NCBI GenBank assembly: GCA_002429085.1
Contig: DIYR01000164.1
Location: forward strand, 1-57,250
Length of the DNA: 57,250 nt
Reading direction: 5' to 3'
Origin: Flavobacteriales bacterium UBA6049
GTDB lineage: Bacteria; Bacteroidota; Bacteroidia; Flavobacteriales_G; Salibacteraceae
Both the position numbers and the translations under genes were made by a program. Below the pieces are notes generated by a model that was not told the origin of the DNA, ran no database searches, and was given only the letters and a program-made list of their open reading frames with translations. This document shows positions 44,826-53,980 of the stretch, piece by piece; positions within the stretch are counted from its first letter, which is position 1, and the number at the start of each line of letters is the position of its first letter.

Positions 44826-45800
44826 ATGCAATCTAGAATAAACCTTTTATTCATACTTACGTTTGGGATACTAGTCGGTTTCATGAACTTGGAAGTCAGG
44901 GCTCAAGACCCTCAGTTTACTCAGTTCTATGCTAACCCGTTGTATCTCAACCCTGCTTTTGCTGGCTCAAAGCTTTGCCCGAGGTTTAATCTAAACTACA
45001 GAAATCAATGGCCCTCTATACCAGGCCAATATGTAACGTATAGTGCATCTTATGACCAACAAATTAGTGCTCTTTCTGGAGGGATTGGAGCTTTGGTTTA
45101 TAATGATCAAGCAGGAAACGGTACATTACGAACAACAAATATCTCAGGGATCTATAGTTACACGCTAAACATTACTCGAGAATTTTCCGTTCGTGCAGGA
45201 CTGCAAGCTTCTTTCTTTCAAAAAAGTATCGACTGGAGTAACTTAACGTTTGGCGACATGATAGATGAGCGCTATGGTTTTATTTATGAAACAGATGAAA
45301 CTCCAGCGTCAAACGAAGTTAATGGTGCTGATTTCTCACTTGGCTTTCTCGGATATTCAGAAAATATTTTTGTTGGATTCGCTGTACATCATTTGACCGA
45401 GCCTAACGAATCATTCTTTTCTGATGATGATGCTCGCCTTTACAGGAAATATACTTTCCACGCAGGAGCCAACATCGCATTTAACAAGAGGTACCCGAAA
45501 GAAGGTTCAATCTCTCCAAACATACTATACAAACGTCAGGGACCTTCAGAACAATTTATGCTAGGTTTATATGGACAAAAAGGGCCTTTTGTAGCGGGTC
45601 TTTGGTATAGAAATCAGGATGCATTCGCTTTACTAGGAGGAATTCAACTGGAGCGTTTTAGATTTGGATATAGTTACGATATAACAGTTTCTCAACTTAC
45701 GAATGAACCTGGTGGATCACACGAAATTTCAGTTGGAATTCAGTTAAAATGTGCCAACAGACCAAGAAGATTTAGGTCACTTTCTTGTCCTTCATTCTAA
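44826..45800 (+). CDS. PorP/SprF-family type IX secretion membrane protein
   Basis: 324 aa. Signal peptide 1-26 (ends VRAQ), then the family hallmark DPQFTQFYANPLYLNPAFAGSKLCPRFNLNYRNQWPSIPGQYVTYSASYDQ and a barrel ending SHEISVGIQLKC. PorP/SprF proteins link outer-membrane T9SS components and often pair with individual large adhesins (SprF with SprB). Divergent from porU and just upstream of gldJ, so it may be the PorP partner of this locus. A -7-like TATACTTG lies at 44795-44802. Confidence 0.9.
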   Translation: MQSRINLLFILTFGILVGFMNLEVRAQDPQFTQFYANPLYLNPAFAGSKLCPRFNLNYRNQWPSIPGQYVTYSASYDQQISALSGGIGALVYNDQAGNGTLRTTNISGIYSYTLNITREFSVRAGLQASFFQKSIDWSNLTFGDMIDERYGFIYETDETPASNEVNGADFSLGFLGYSENIFVGFAVHHLTEPNESFFSDDDARLYRKYTFHAGANIAFNKRYPKEGSISPNILYKRQGPSEQFMLGLYGQKGPFVAGLWYRNQDAFALLGGIQLERFRFGYSYDITVSQLTNEPGGSHEISVGIQLKCANRPRRFRSLSCPSF

Positions 45801-45857
45801 TCTTCGCAAATAATATTATTTTTAGCGCCACGTTTCATCAGACGAAAACAACTTCTT

Positions 45858-47354
45858 ATGAAAAAAGTACTTGGATCTTTATTCGCCCTTTCAATGCTTG
45901 TCGGTTCATGTGGTTATGAATCATCAAGTATTACTGGATGGGACTATAATAACAAAGAGAACGGTGACTTTCAGAAATTACCATTTGTGGAGCAAGAAAC
46001 TGGTCCAAACTTGGTATTAGTTGAAGGTGGAACCTTTGTTATGGGACGTGTCCTTGACGATGTAATGAGTGATTGGAACTCTGTTCCTAGAAGAGTATCA
46101 GTATCTTCTTTCTACATTGACGAAACGGAAATTTCGAACCTTCACTGGTTGGAATACTTATACTGGGTTAGACGTGTATACGGTGAAGATTACCCAGACG
46201 TTTACGCGAAAGCTTTACCAGATACTTTAGTTTGGAGAAAAAGGCTTGGGTATAATGAACCTTACGTAGATTACTACTTACGTCACCCTGCGTATAGAGA
46301 CTACCCTGTAGTAGGTATTAGCTGGAAGCAAGCTGCTGAATTTGCAAGATGGCGTACTGATCGTGTGAATGAGCAAATCATGGTTCGTGAAGGTTTATAT
46401 AACCACAATCCTAATCAGGTTTCCGATGATAACTTCAATACCGAAGCATATTTAAATGCACAGTACGAAGGTGAAAAGCGTAAAGATGGAATCCCATGGG
46501 ACGGACCTAATAGTCCTGGTTATCGTAATGTGAAAATGGAAGATGGTATTCTACTTCCACGTTATAGACTCCCAACTGAGGCAGAATGGGAGTATGCTGC
46601 TTATGGTTTAATTGGAAATTCGTTAGGTGAAAATATCATAGAGAGAAGACAATGGCCTTGGAATGGTCATGCCGTGCGTAACCCTGAAGAAAGATATGTT
46701 GGTGAAATGCTTGCTAACTTCAAAAGAGGTCGTGGTGATCAGATGGGTATAGCTGGTAAATTAAACGATAATGCAGATGTTACAGCACCTGTTTATTCTT
46801 ACTGGCCAAACGATTACGGTCTGTATAATATGGCTGGTAATGTGAGTGAATGGGTAATGGATGTATATCGTCCATTAACATTCGAAGATGAAGAGGATTT
46901 TAGACCATTTCGTGGTAATGTTTACAAAAAACTACTTAGAGATGAAGATGGTATTGTAGCCGATAAAGATTCTTTAGGGAAAATGGTATATGTTGATGTA
47001 GAATTGAAAGATGCTGCAAACAGACGTAACTACAGAAGAGCCGATAATATCAACTATTTAGATGGTGATTTGGAATCTCAATTAAACCTGAATGGTGGTT
47101 GGGGAACGGTAAAAGAAGCTGACGGTCAAGTTGAACCTGAAGATGAATCAAACTCAATGTATGAGTTCGGACAGACTTCTTTAATCAATGACAGATCAAG
47201 AGTTTACAAAGGAGGATCTTGGATTGATAGAGCATATTGGATGCAGCCAGGAACAAGACGTTTCTTAGATGAAGACATGTCAACTGATTACATAGGATTT
47301 AGATGTGCAATGGATAGAATAGGTTCGCCTCAAGGTCTTGGTGGAGCTTACTAA
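45858..47354 (+). CDS. gldJ: Gliding motility lipoprotein GldJ
   Basis: 498 aa lipoprotein (LVGSC, Cys18). FGE/SUMF1-like fold: GGTFVMGR near the start, FYIDETEISNLHWLEYLYW, YPVVGISWKQAAEFARWRTDRVNE, YRLPTEAEWEYAAYG, YNMAGNVSEWVMDVY, VYKGGSWIDRAYW and YIGFRCAMD at the end. The Cys residues of active formylglycine-generating enzymes are not present, fitting a structural role. GldJ/GldK-type lipoproteins form the periplasmic ring of the T9SS and gliding machinery. In Flavobacterium johnsoniae gldJ, porU and porV are neighbours as here. Followed by a terminator. Confidence 0.94.
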   Translation: MKKVLGSLFALSMLVGSCGYESSSITGWDYNNKENGDFQKLPFVEQETGPNLVLVEGGTFVMGRVLDDVMSDWNSVPRRVSVSSFYIDETEISNLHWLEYLYWVRRVYGEDYPDVYAKALPDTLVWRKRLGYNEPYVDYYLRHPAYRDYPVVGISWKQAAEFARWRTDRVNEQIMVREGLYNHNPNQVSDDNFNTEAYLNAQYEGEKRKDGIPWDGPNSPGYRNVKMEDGILLPRYRLPTEAEWEYAAYGLIGNSLGENIIERRQWPWNGHAVRNPEERYVGEMLANFKRGRGDQMGIAGKLNDNADVTAPVYSYWPNDYGLYNMAGNVSEWVMDVYRPLTFEDEEDFRPFRGNVYKKLLRDEDGIVADKDSLGKMVYVDVELKDAANRRNYRRADNINYLDGDLESQLNLNGGWGTVKEADGQVEPEDESNSMYEFGQTSLINDRSRVYKGGSWIDRAYWMQPGTRRFLDEDMSTDYIGFRCAMDRIGSPQGLGGAY

Positions 47355-47374
47355 ACAATATTCTTAGATTTTTC

Positions 47375-47413
47375 GAGCCCCGATAGTTTTATAAATTATT
47401 GGGGCTTTTTATT
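47375..47413 (+). terminator. Rho-independent terminator of gldJ
   Basis: AGCCCCGAT ... ATTGGGGCT stem closing on TTTTTATTTT, 20 bases past the gldJ stop and just before the murF start. Supports the later murF start. Confidence 0.85.
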
Positions 47414-47428
47414 TTCTCTCACATTATT

Positions 47429-48700
47429 ATGAAAACATCGTTATACGACATTTACCTGAGCTCTGAAGGTGTTTGTACCGACACCAGAAGAATTGTACCT
47501 AACAGTATTTTCTTCGCCTTAAAAGGAGCAAACTTTGATGGTAATAAATACGCACTAGATGCAATAAAACAAGGCTGCAGCTATGCTGTGGTAGATGATT
47601 CTCAAGTTCATGGAGAAAATATAATCCTTGTAGATAACGTACTGCAAACACTGCAAAATCTAGCCAATGATCACCGTCTTGCTATTGGAGCGAAGGTCAT
47701 CGCAATAACTGGTTCTAATGGTAAAACGACTACCAAAGAATTACTACACGAAATACTCAAAACCTCGTACAAAGTAACCGCGACCCCTGGCAACTTTAAC
47801 AATCACATTGGACTTCCTCTAACTGTTCTTTCAGCACCAGTTGATACTGAAATTCTATTGCTTGAAATGGGCGACAATCAATTAGGTGATATTGAACTTC
47901 TTTGTCAAATTGCGGAGCCTGAATATGGAATTATCACCAATATTGGTAAAGATCATTTAGGCGGATATGAAGATGGCTTTGATGGAAACATACAAGCCAA
48001 AAAAGAACTCTTCGATTATCTTTATGACAAGAGTCAAATTGCATTTGTAAATGCTGATGACAATCTTCTGATGTCCATTGCTAACGATTTGAATAAAATC
48101 ACATATGGCAAAAAAGGAACCTCACTTCATCTTGAACAGATCTCCTCAGCAAGTTTTCTCCAGTTCAAGAGTCTAATTGAAGGAATTTGTAAAACACAAC
48201 TAGTTGGTGACTACAATCTAATGAATATAGAAACAGCTTACTGTATTGCACAACATTTCGACATTCCGAATGAAGTAATTGAAAGCGCTATTGCTAATTA
48301 TACCCCTGCAAACAACAGAAGTCAATTAACTAAAACTGAACGAAACACCGTAATTCTTGATGCTTATAATGCGAACCCATCATCAGTAGAACTTGCTCTA
48401 AAAAGCTTGCAAAGTATGGACGCTACAAATCAGTTGGCAGTTTTAGGAGACATGCTTGAATTAGGGGAGATCAGTAACGATGAACATCAGAACATGATAA
48501 ATTTAGCACATGAATTAGGTATTCAATCCGTATTCATCGGAACAATCTATTCGAGTTGTTCATTTCATGAAAACCAAAAGCATTTCAAAACAAAAGCTGA
48601 TTTCATTCAAGTTACTGAGAAAGACCCAATCTCCGATTCACTTATTCTACTAAAAGGATCGAGAAGTATGAAGATGGAAGATCTGCTTCCACACTTATAA
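47429..48700 (+). CDS. murF: UDP-N-acetylmuramoyl-tripeptide--D-alanyl-D-alanine ligase
   Basis: 423 aa from the ATG at 47429 (MKTSLYDIYL); the frame to 47399 would start inside the upstream terminator. Mur ligase fold: N-terminal DTRRIVPNSIFFALKGANFDGNKYA, ATP-binding GSNGKTTTKELL (95-106), NFNNHIGLPLTVL, LLEMGDNQLGDIELLC, ITNIGKDHLGGYED and LDAYNANPSSVELALKSL. Adds D-Ala-D-Ala to the cytosolic peptidoglycan precursor. Single-gene unit between two terminators. Confidence 0.96.
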   Translation: MKTSLYDIYLSSEGVCTDTRRIVPNSIFFALKGANFDGNKYALDAIKQGCSYAVVDDSQVHGENIILVDNVLQTLQNLANDHRLAIGAKVIAITGSNGKTTTKELLHEILKTSYKVTATPGNFNNHIGLPLTVLSAPVDTEILLLEMGDNQLGDIELLCQIAEPEYGIITNIGKDHLGGYEDGFDGNIQAKKELFDYLYDKSQIAFVNADDNLLMSIANDLNKITYGKKGTSLHLEQISSASFLQFKSLIEGICKTQLVGDYNLMNIETAYCIAQHFDIPNEVIESAIANYTPANNRSQLTKTERNTVILDAYNANPSSVELALKSLQSMDATNQLAVLGDMLELGEISNDEHQNMINLAHELGIQSVFIGTIYSSCSFHENQKHFKTKADFIQVTEKDPISDSLILLKGSRSMKMEDLLPHL

Positions 48701-48702
48701 AA

Positions 48703-48740
48703 GCAAAAAAGTCCTGATGTTTACATCAGGACTTTTCTAT
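48703..48740. terminator. Bidirectional terminator between murF and the acyl-CoA dehydrogenase
   Basis: AGTCCTGATG-TTTA-CATCAGGACT, a perfect 10-bp stem with A-rich and T-rich flanks on either side. Serves both convergent genes. Confidence 0.9.
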
Positions 48741-48755
48741 TTCTAATCCGCCTAA

Positions 48756-49898
48756 TTATCTGTTCAATACCGAACGACTAATAACGATTTTTTGAATTTC
48801 AGAAGTTCCTTCGTAAATCTGAGTAATCTTCGCATCGCGCATTAAACGCTCAACATGATACTCTTTTACATATCCATATCCACCATGTACTTGTACAGCT
48901 TCAGTCGTAATATCCATTGCTGCCTTGGAAGCAAACAACTTAGCCATAGCACTGATTTCACCAAATGGTTGCTTAGCATCTTTTGCCTGAGCTGCTTTCA
49001 AACACAACAATCTAGCTGCTTCTACTTCAGTTGCCATATCAGCTAATTTGAATGCAATTGCTTGATGCTCGTGAATCGGCTTCCCAAATGCTTTACGCTC
49101 TTTACTGTAAGCAACTGCTAATTCCATTGCTCCACTCGCAATACCTAAAGCTTGTGATGCAATACCTATACGCCCCCCTTCAAGAGTCTTCATAGCAAAT
49201 TTGAACCCGAATCCATCTTCACCAATGCGATTCTCTTTAGGAACCTTCACATCGTTAAAAATCAACGTGTGCGTATCACTACCGCGAATACCCATTTTGT
49301 TTTCTTTCGCTCCAATCACAAACCCATCCATGCCTTTTTCTACAATCAAACAATTGATTCCTCTATGACCTTTTTCAGAATCAGTTTGCGCCATCACTAA
49401 GTAAGTATCAGCATTACCACCATTTGTAATCCAGTTTTTAGTACCGTTCAACAAATAGTGATCACCCATATCAATAGCTGTGGTTTTCTGAGAAGTTGCA
49501 TCAGAACCAGCCTCTGGCTCACTCAAACAGAAAGCTCCTAACTTGTTTCCTTTTGCAAGGTCCACCAAGTACTTTGTTTTTTGCTCGTGTGTACCGAATT
49601 TATCTAATCCCCAACATACCAAAGAGTTGTTTACACTCATTGCTACAGAAACAGAAGCATCGATTTTAGAAATCTCTTCCATCGCTAATACGTAAGAAAT
49701 CGTGTCCATTCCGCTGCCACCGTATGCTGGATCTACCATCATCCCCATGAAGCCTAGTTCACCTAATTGCTTAATTTCTTCTTTTGCAAACGTTTGAGTT
49801 TCATCGCGCTCTATTACACCTGGCTTCAAAACGTTCTGTGCAAAATCTCTTGCAGCATCTCTAACAGCCAGTTGTTCTTCAGTTAATTGAAAATTCAT
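48756..49898 (-). CDS. Acyl-CoA dehydrogenase
   Basis: 380 aa from the ATG at 49898 (MNFQLTEEQLAVRDAARDFAQ); 17 extra codons to 49949 are unlikely coding. FAD enzyme of fatty-acid or branched-chain oxidation. Motifs: AFCLSEPEAGSDATSQKTTA (FAD/substrate loop), KNWITNGGNAD, GGRIGIASQALGIASGAMELA, YSKERKAFGKPIHEHQAIAFKLADMATEVEAAR and C-terminal QVHGGYGYVKEYHVERLMRDAKITQIYEGTSEIQK (catalytic Glu in the EGTSEIQ stretch). Short-chain, butyryl-type or isovaleryl-type cannot be told. Closely spaced but divergent from anmK. Confidence 0.94.
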   Translation of the reverse strand: MNFQLTEEQLAVRDAARDFAQNVLKPGVIERDETQTFAKEEIKQLGELGFMGMMVDPAYGGSGMDTISYVLAMEEISKIDASVSVAMSVNNSLVCWGLDKFGTHEQKTKYLVDLAKGNKLGAFCLSEPEAGSDATSQKTTAIDMGDHYLLNGTKNWITNGGNADTYLVMAQTDSEKGHRGINCLIVEKGMDGFVIGAKENKMGIRGSDTHTLIFNDVKVPKENRIGEDGFGFKFAMKTLEGGRIGIASQALGIASGAMELAVAYSKERKAFGKPIHEHQAIAFKLADMATEVEAARLLCLKAAQAKDAKQPFGEISAMAKLFASKAAMDITTEAVQVHGGYGYVKEYHVERLMRDAKITQIYEGTSEIQKIVISRSVLNR

Positions 49899-49975
49899 TG
49901 TATATCTATTTATCTTCTCCGTGTAAGGTGCACGAAAATAGTGCTTCATTTGTTAATTGACTAATATCCCGATCA

Positions 49976-51046
49976 ATGCAGAGACTCTCTAAACAAATCC
50001 GCTCTATAGGAATCATGACTGGAACATCTCTTGATGGAATTGATCTGGTTTGCATTGATTTAGAACAGCACAAGAACACCTGGAAGTTCGAAATTGTTGC
50101 GACTCACTCAGCATCGTTCACATCCAAACTTATTCAAGAGCTCAAATCTTGCTATTCAGGTTCAGCTGAATTTCTTGCACGCATAAACTTCACTTACACT
50201 AATTACATTGCTACAGCTGTAAATTCATTCATTCACGATTATCAGATCACGGATATTGACTGCATTGGATTTCATGGACAAACGATTTTTCACGATCCTC
50301 ACCTAGGTTATACCTATCAATTAGGCAATTCAGGCGTACTAGCCTCACTTACAAACCAAACTGTTATTGGCGATTTCAGATCACAGGACATCGCTCTAGG
50401 AGGGCAAGGAGCTCCGCTAGTTCCAATAGGAGACACATTACTATTCTCTCAGTATAACGCATGTTTGAATTTAGGCGGAATTGCTAACATCTCATTTCAA
50501 GAAAACAACAAACAAGTTGGATACGATATCTGTCACTTCAACCTTATTTTAAATCATTATGCCAATAAACTTGGAATGCCCTATGACGACCGAGGAGAAA
50601 TAGCGAGATCTGGTAAAATCCTGTCCAATCTTCTTAACCAATTGAATGATTGGCAATATTACATGCAAAATCATCCCAAAAGTTTAGGATTCGAGACTGC
50701 AGAAAAAGAAATTCTTCCTATCATGCAATCTATTTCTGCAACCCCAGAAGACTTTCTGAGGACTTGGCTAGAACATGTTGCTATTCAAGTTTCAAAATCA
50801 ATAAAACCTGATTGGAAAAGGGTATTAGTAACTGGTGGCGGAACTTACAATGACTTCTTTATAGAACGGCTTGAATCCAGAATCTCCAATAAGCTCGTTA
50901 TTCCATCAAATGAACTAATTGATTCCAAGGAAGCGATCATATTCGCCTTTTTAGCGGCATTACGACTAAACAAACAAGAAAATTGTTTGTCGGAAGTCAC
51001 AGGTGCAAAACACAATCACATTGCTGGGGGAATTTATCTTCCATAA
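49976..51046 (+). CDS. anmK: Anhydro-N-acetylmuramic acid kinase
   Basis: 356 aa, family length about 360-380. Recycles peptidoglycan 1,6-anhydroMurNAc by phosphorylation. Motifs: GIMTGTSLDGIDLVCID (ASKHA ATP-binding), GFHGQTIFHDP, QLGNSGVLASLTNQTVIGDFRSQDIALGGQGAPLVPIGD, LNLGGIANISF, YDDRGEIARSGKI and VTGGGTYNDFF. It is upstream of a dehydrogenase gene with a 105-base gap. Confidence 0.95.
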   Translation: MQRLSKQIRSIGIMTGTSLDGIDLVCIDLEQHKNTWKFEIVATHSASFTSKLIQELKSCYSGSAEFLARINFTYTNYIATAVNSFIHDYQITDIDCIGFHGQTIFHDPHLGYTYQLGNSGVLASLTNQTVIGDFRSQDIALGGQGAPLVPIGDTLLFSQYNACLNLGGIANISFQENNKQVGYDICHFNLILNHYANKLGMPYDDRGEIARSGKILSNLLNQLNDWQYYMQNHPKSLGFETAEKEILPIMQSISATPEDFLRTWLEHVAIQVSKSIKPDWKRVLVTGGGTYNDFFIERLESRISNKLVIPSNELIDSKEAIIFAFLAALRLNKQENCLSEVTGAKHNHIAGGIYLP

Positions 51047-51084
51047 CCTTTTTCTTAAGCATCAATCCTACACTAGTGATTTCT

Positions 51085-51092
51085 TACATTTG
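51085..51092 (+). promoter_or_regulatory. Candidate -7 promoter box of the amino-acid dehydrogenase gene
   Basis: TACATTTG, an exact match to TAnnTTTG, 60 bases upstream of the start. No good TTTG at the expected -33 position. Confidence 0.35.
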
Positions 51093-51151
51093 CTCGATTT
51101 TTAAATCAGGCAATTAAGCAATAGCATTATCAATTTCTAATAAAACGCTGT

Positions 51152-52378
51152 ATGAAAGATCTCCTCGAGAAATTTGAGAATAAAAGACCCGAAATCGTAT
51201 TCGAATGGAAAGATGCTGAAACAGAAGCAGAAGGATGGGTGGTAATTAACTCACTAAGAGGAGGTGCTGCTGGAGGTGGTACTCGTATGCGTAAAGGTCT
51301 TGATAAACGCGAGGTAGAATCATTAGCAAAAACAATGGAAGTTAAGTTTTCAGTAGCTGGACCTCCTATTGGTGGCGCTAAATCTGGAATCAATTTCGAC
51401 CCAAATGACCCTCGCAAGGCTGGCGTACTAGAGCGCTGGTACAAAGCTGTTAAGCCATTATTGAAGAACTACTACGGAACAGGTGGAGATTTAAATGTAG
51501 ATGAAATTCACGAAGTAATTCCTGTTACCGAAGATCAAGGTGTTTGGCATCCACAAGAAGGAGTTTTTGTAGGTCACTATCAGCCAACTGAAGCACAAAA
51601 AATCAAGAAAATCGGCCAACTTCGTAAAGGAGTTATTCAACCCATTGGCGATGCAAAATATTCCCCAGACCCAGTTCGTCAATATGTAGTTGCTGATATG
51701 ATTACTGGTTACGGAGTAGCAGAATCTGTTAAGCACTTCTATGATATTTATGGCGGTTCACTTGAAGGAAAAAAAGTGATCGTCCAAGGATGGGGTAACG
51801 TAGGTTCAGCAGGAGCATATTACTTAGCTCAAGAAGGAGCAAAAGTAGTAGGCATTATCGATCGTGAAGGTGGTTTAATCAACGAAGAAGGTTTCTCCTT
51901 TGAAGAAATCAAGGAGTTATTCTTAACGAAAGATGGTAACAAATTAGCTACTCCAAACATGTTGTCATTTGACGAAGTAAACAGTAAGATTTGGGACTTG
52001 AATGCCGAAGTATTCATTCCTTGTGCTGCTTCTAGATTAATCACTCAAGATCAAGTTGAAAGAATGATTGCTGCCGGTATGGAAGTAATTGCCGCTGGCG
52101 CAAACGTTCCATTTGCCGATAAAGAAATCTTCTTCGGACCAATTGCTGAATACACTGATGATAGAATAAGCGTAATTCCAGACTTTATCTCAAACTGTGG
52201 AATGGCTAGAGTATTCGGCTACTTGATGCAAGACAATATAGACATGAGTGATGAAGCCATCTTTAGTGATACCTCTAAGATTATCAAAGATGCAATGATA
52301 AAAGCTCATGCTGCTAATTCTAGTAAGCAACAAATCGCAAAAACAGCGTTCGAAATTGCATTAAAGCAATTGGTGTAG
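51152..52378 (+). CDS. Glu/Leu/Phe/Val-family amino-acid dehydrogenase
   Basis: 408 aa NAD(P)-dependent oxidative deaminase. Conserved glycine- and lysine-rich active-site regions: SLRGGAAGGGTRMRKG, PPIGGAKSGINFDP, YGTGGDLNVDE; nucleotide-binding VQGWGNVGSAGAYYLA (about 211-226); C-terminal VIPDFISNCGMARVFGYLM. Substrate (glutamate, leucine or other) cannot be read from sequence. NRGGAAGGGTR-type spelling with Ala in the GGAK motif and the C-terminal part being shorter than hexameric Gdh suggests a leucine/valine-like member rather than classic glutamate dehydrogenase, as inference. Confidence 0.88.
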   Translation: MKDLLEKFENKRPEIVFEWKDAETEAEGWVVINSLRGGAAGGGTRMRKGLDKREVESLAKTMEVKFSVAGPPIGGAKSGINFDPNDPRKAGVLERWYKAVKPLLKNYYGTGGDLNVDEIHEVIPVTEDQGVWHPQEGVFVGHYQPTEAQKIKKIGQLRKGVIQPIGDAKYSPDPVRQYVVADMITGYGVAESVKHFYDIYGGSLEGKKVIVQGWGNVGSAGAYYLAQEGAKVVGIIDREGGLINEEGFSFEEIKELFLTKDGNKLATPNMLSFDEVNSKIWDLNAEVFIPCAASRLITQDQVERMIAAGMEVIAAGANVPFADKEIFFGPIAEYTDDRISVIPDFISNCGMARVFGYLMQDNIDMSDEAIFSDTSKIIKDAMIKAHAANSSKQQIAKTAFEIALKQLV

Positions 52379-52407
52379 GTTAAGCATAGTTGAACATTAT
52401 AGAAAGC

Positions 52408-52423
52408 AATTGATTAATCAATT
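52408..52423. repeat. 16-bp perfect palindrome upstream of nhaD
   Basis: AATTGATTAATCAATT, a perfect dyad 49 bases before the nhaD ATG; possible operator. Confidence 0.4.
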
Positions 52424-52471
52424 CAAACATTGCACTTTAGCGCGCAATCAATCAAATAAAGTCTTTGCCGT

Positions 52472-53926
52472 ATGTACATTTTAATGGCTGTTATTTTCAT
52501 AGTTGGATATGCAGGTATTGCATTAGAGCACAATATCCATATTGATAAAGCTGCTTCTGCCCTACTCACTGGTGTTCTAACATGGACTGTTTTCGTTTTT
52601 GGAGCTGATGCCATTTTAGGTGTTGATTTCGGCTGGTCTATTCCAGAATTTAAGGAAACTGTTTCCCATGGAATGGAATATTTAGATCGTTTTAGGCACT
52701 ATGCCGAAGGACTCGTTCTTGGTGATATCAAAGCTGATGAAACCGTTTCATCTTTGACAAACCATTTCATTATTCACGAGTTACAGCATCATTTGATTGA
52801 AATCTCTGAGATACTTTTCTTCTTGATTGGTGCAATGACAATTGTGGAAGTGATTGACGCTCACGAGGGCTTCAGTGTAATTACAGACAAAATCAAGACT
52901 ACCAAGAAGACTACGCTTCTTTGGATACTATGTTTGTTAACATTCTTCTTTTCAGCAGCATTAGATAACCTTACTACAGCTATTGTAATGTCTGCATTAT
53001 TAAAGAAACTCATTAAAGACAAAGAAGATCTCTGGATTTTTGCTGGGATGGTAATTATTTCGGCTAATGCTGGTGGTGCATGGTCTCCAATTGGTGACGT
53101 TACTACCATTATGCTTTGGATTGGTGGTCAAGTAACTGCTCTTGCGGTAATCACAAAATTGATTTTACCTTCATTAGTAGCAACACTAGTTCCTCTAACA
53201 ATCTTAAGCTTCACTATGAAAGGTCATGTGGAAAGACCAGATAGAGCTGGTGACGAAGAAGAAAATTTGACAACGGAAAGCGAGAGAAATACCGTATTCT
53301 ACTTAGGCGTTTTCAGTTTGTTACAAGTACCCATTTTCAAAACCGTGACTCATATGCCTCCATTTATGGGAGTGTTACTTGGTCTTGGTTTTATGTGGGT
53401 AGTAACTGAAATCTTACACCGAAAGAAAAGTATGCATGCTCGTTCTAAACTAGCTGTGATTCATGTGTTGCGAAAAATCGACACACCATCTGTATTGTTT
53501 TTCTTAGGTATTTTAATTGCTGTAGCTAGTTTACAGTCAGCTGGACAATTGACCTCTCTTGCTCAATATTTAGATACATCAATCGGAACAGATCAGTCTT
53601 CAGGTATATACATTGTTAACGTAATTATAGGATTGTTATCATCTATTGTAGATAACGTGCCATTAGTTGCTGCTGCAATGGGTATGTATCCATTAGCTGA
53701 TGCTGGTTTCTTTGCTCAAGATGGCTTGTTCTGGGAATTCTTGGCATACTGTGCTGGTACTGGTGGTAGTTGTTTAATCATTGGCTCTGCTGCCGGTGTT
53801 GCCGTAATGGGTATCATGAAAATTGATTTCGTTTGGTATTTAAAGAAAATGAGCTTGTTGGCATTATCTGGTTACTTAGCTGGTGCAGCTGTATACTACG
53901 TAATGTTCGAGTGGATTATTGGATAA
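52472..53926 (+). CDS. nhaD: NhaD-type sodium/proton antiporter
   Basis: 484 aa, about 12 hydrophobic segments. Family motifs: ALEHNIHIDKAASALLTGVLTWTVF, FLIGAMTIVEVIDAHEGF, FFSAALDNLTTAIVMSALLKKLI, AGGAWSPIGDVTTIMLWIGGQ, SIVDNVPLVAAAMGMYP and TGGSCLIIGSAAGVAVMG. The NaD family (ArsB/NhaD superfamily) exports Na+ in exchange for protons and is common in marine Bacteroidota. The Asp-Asn pairs (ALDN, VDN) and Pro-rich loop are the expected transport residues. A perfect AT-rich palindrome upstream may be an operator. Confidence 0.94.
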   Translation: MYILMAVIFIVGYAGIALEHNIHIDKAASALLTGVLTWTVFVFGADAILGVDFGWSIPEFKETVSHGMEYLDRFRHYAEGLVLGDIKADETVSSLTNHFIIHELQHHLIEISEILFFLIGAMTIVEVIDAHEGFSVITDKIKTTKKTTLLWILCLLTFFFSAALDNLTTAIVMSALLKKLIKDKEDLWIFAGMVIISANAGGAWSPIGDVTTIMLWIGGQVTALAVITKLILPSLVATLVPLTILSFTMKGHVERPDRAGDEEENLTTESERNTVFYLGVFSLLQVPIFKTVTHMPPFMGVLLGLGFMWVVTEILHRKKSMHARSKLAVIHVLRKIDTPSVLFFLGILIAVASLQSAGQLTSLAQYLDTSIGTDQSSGIYIVNVIIGLLSSIVDNVPLVAAAMGMYPLADAGFFAQDGLFWEFLAYCAGTGGSCLIIGSAAGVAVMGIMKIDFVWYLKKMSLLALSGYLAGAAVYYVMFEWIIG

Positions 53927-53980
53927 TTTGCAATAACTTCGAGCCACCTTTCGTTTTTTACCTCAACAACTAGAGATTTT

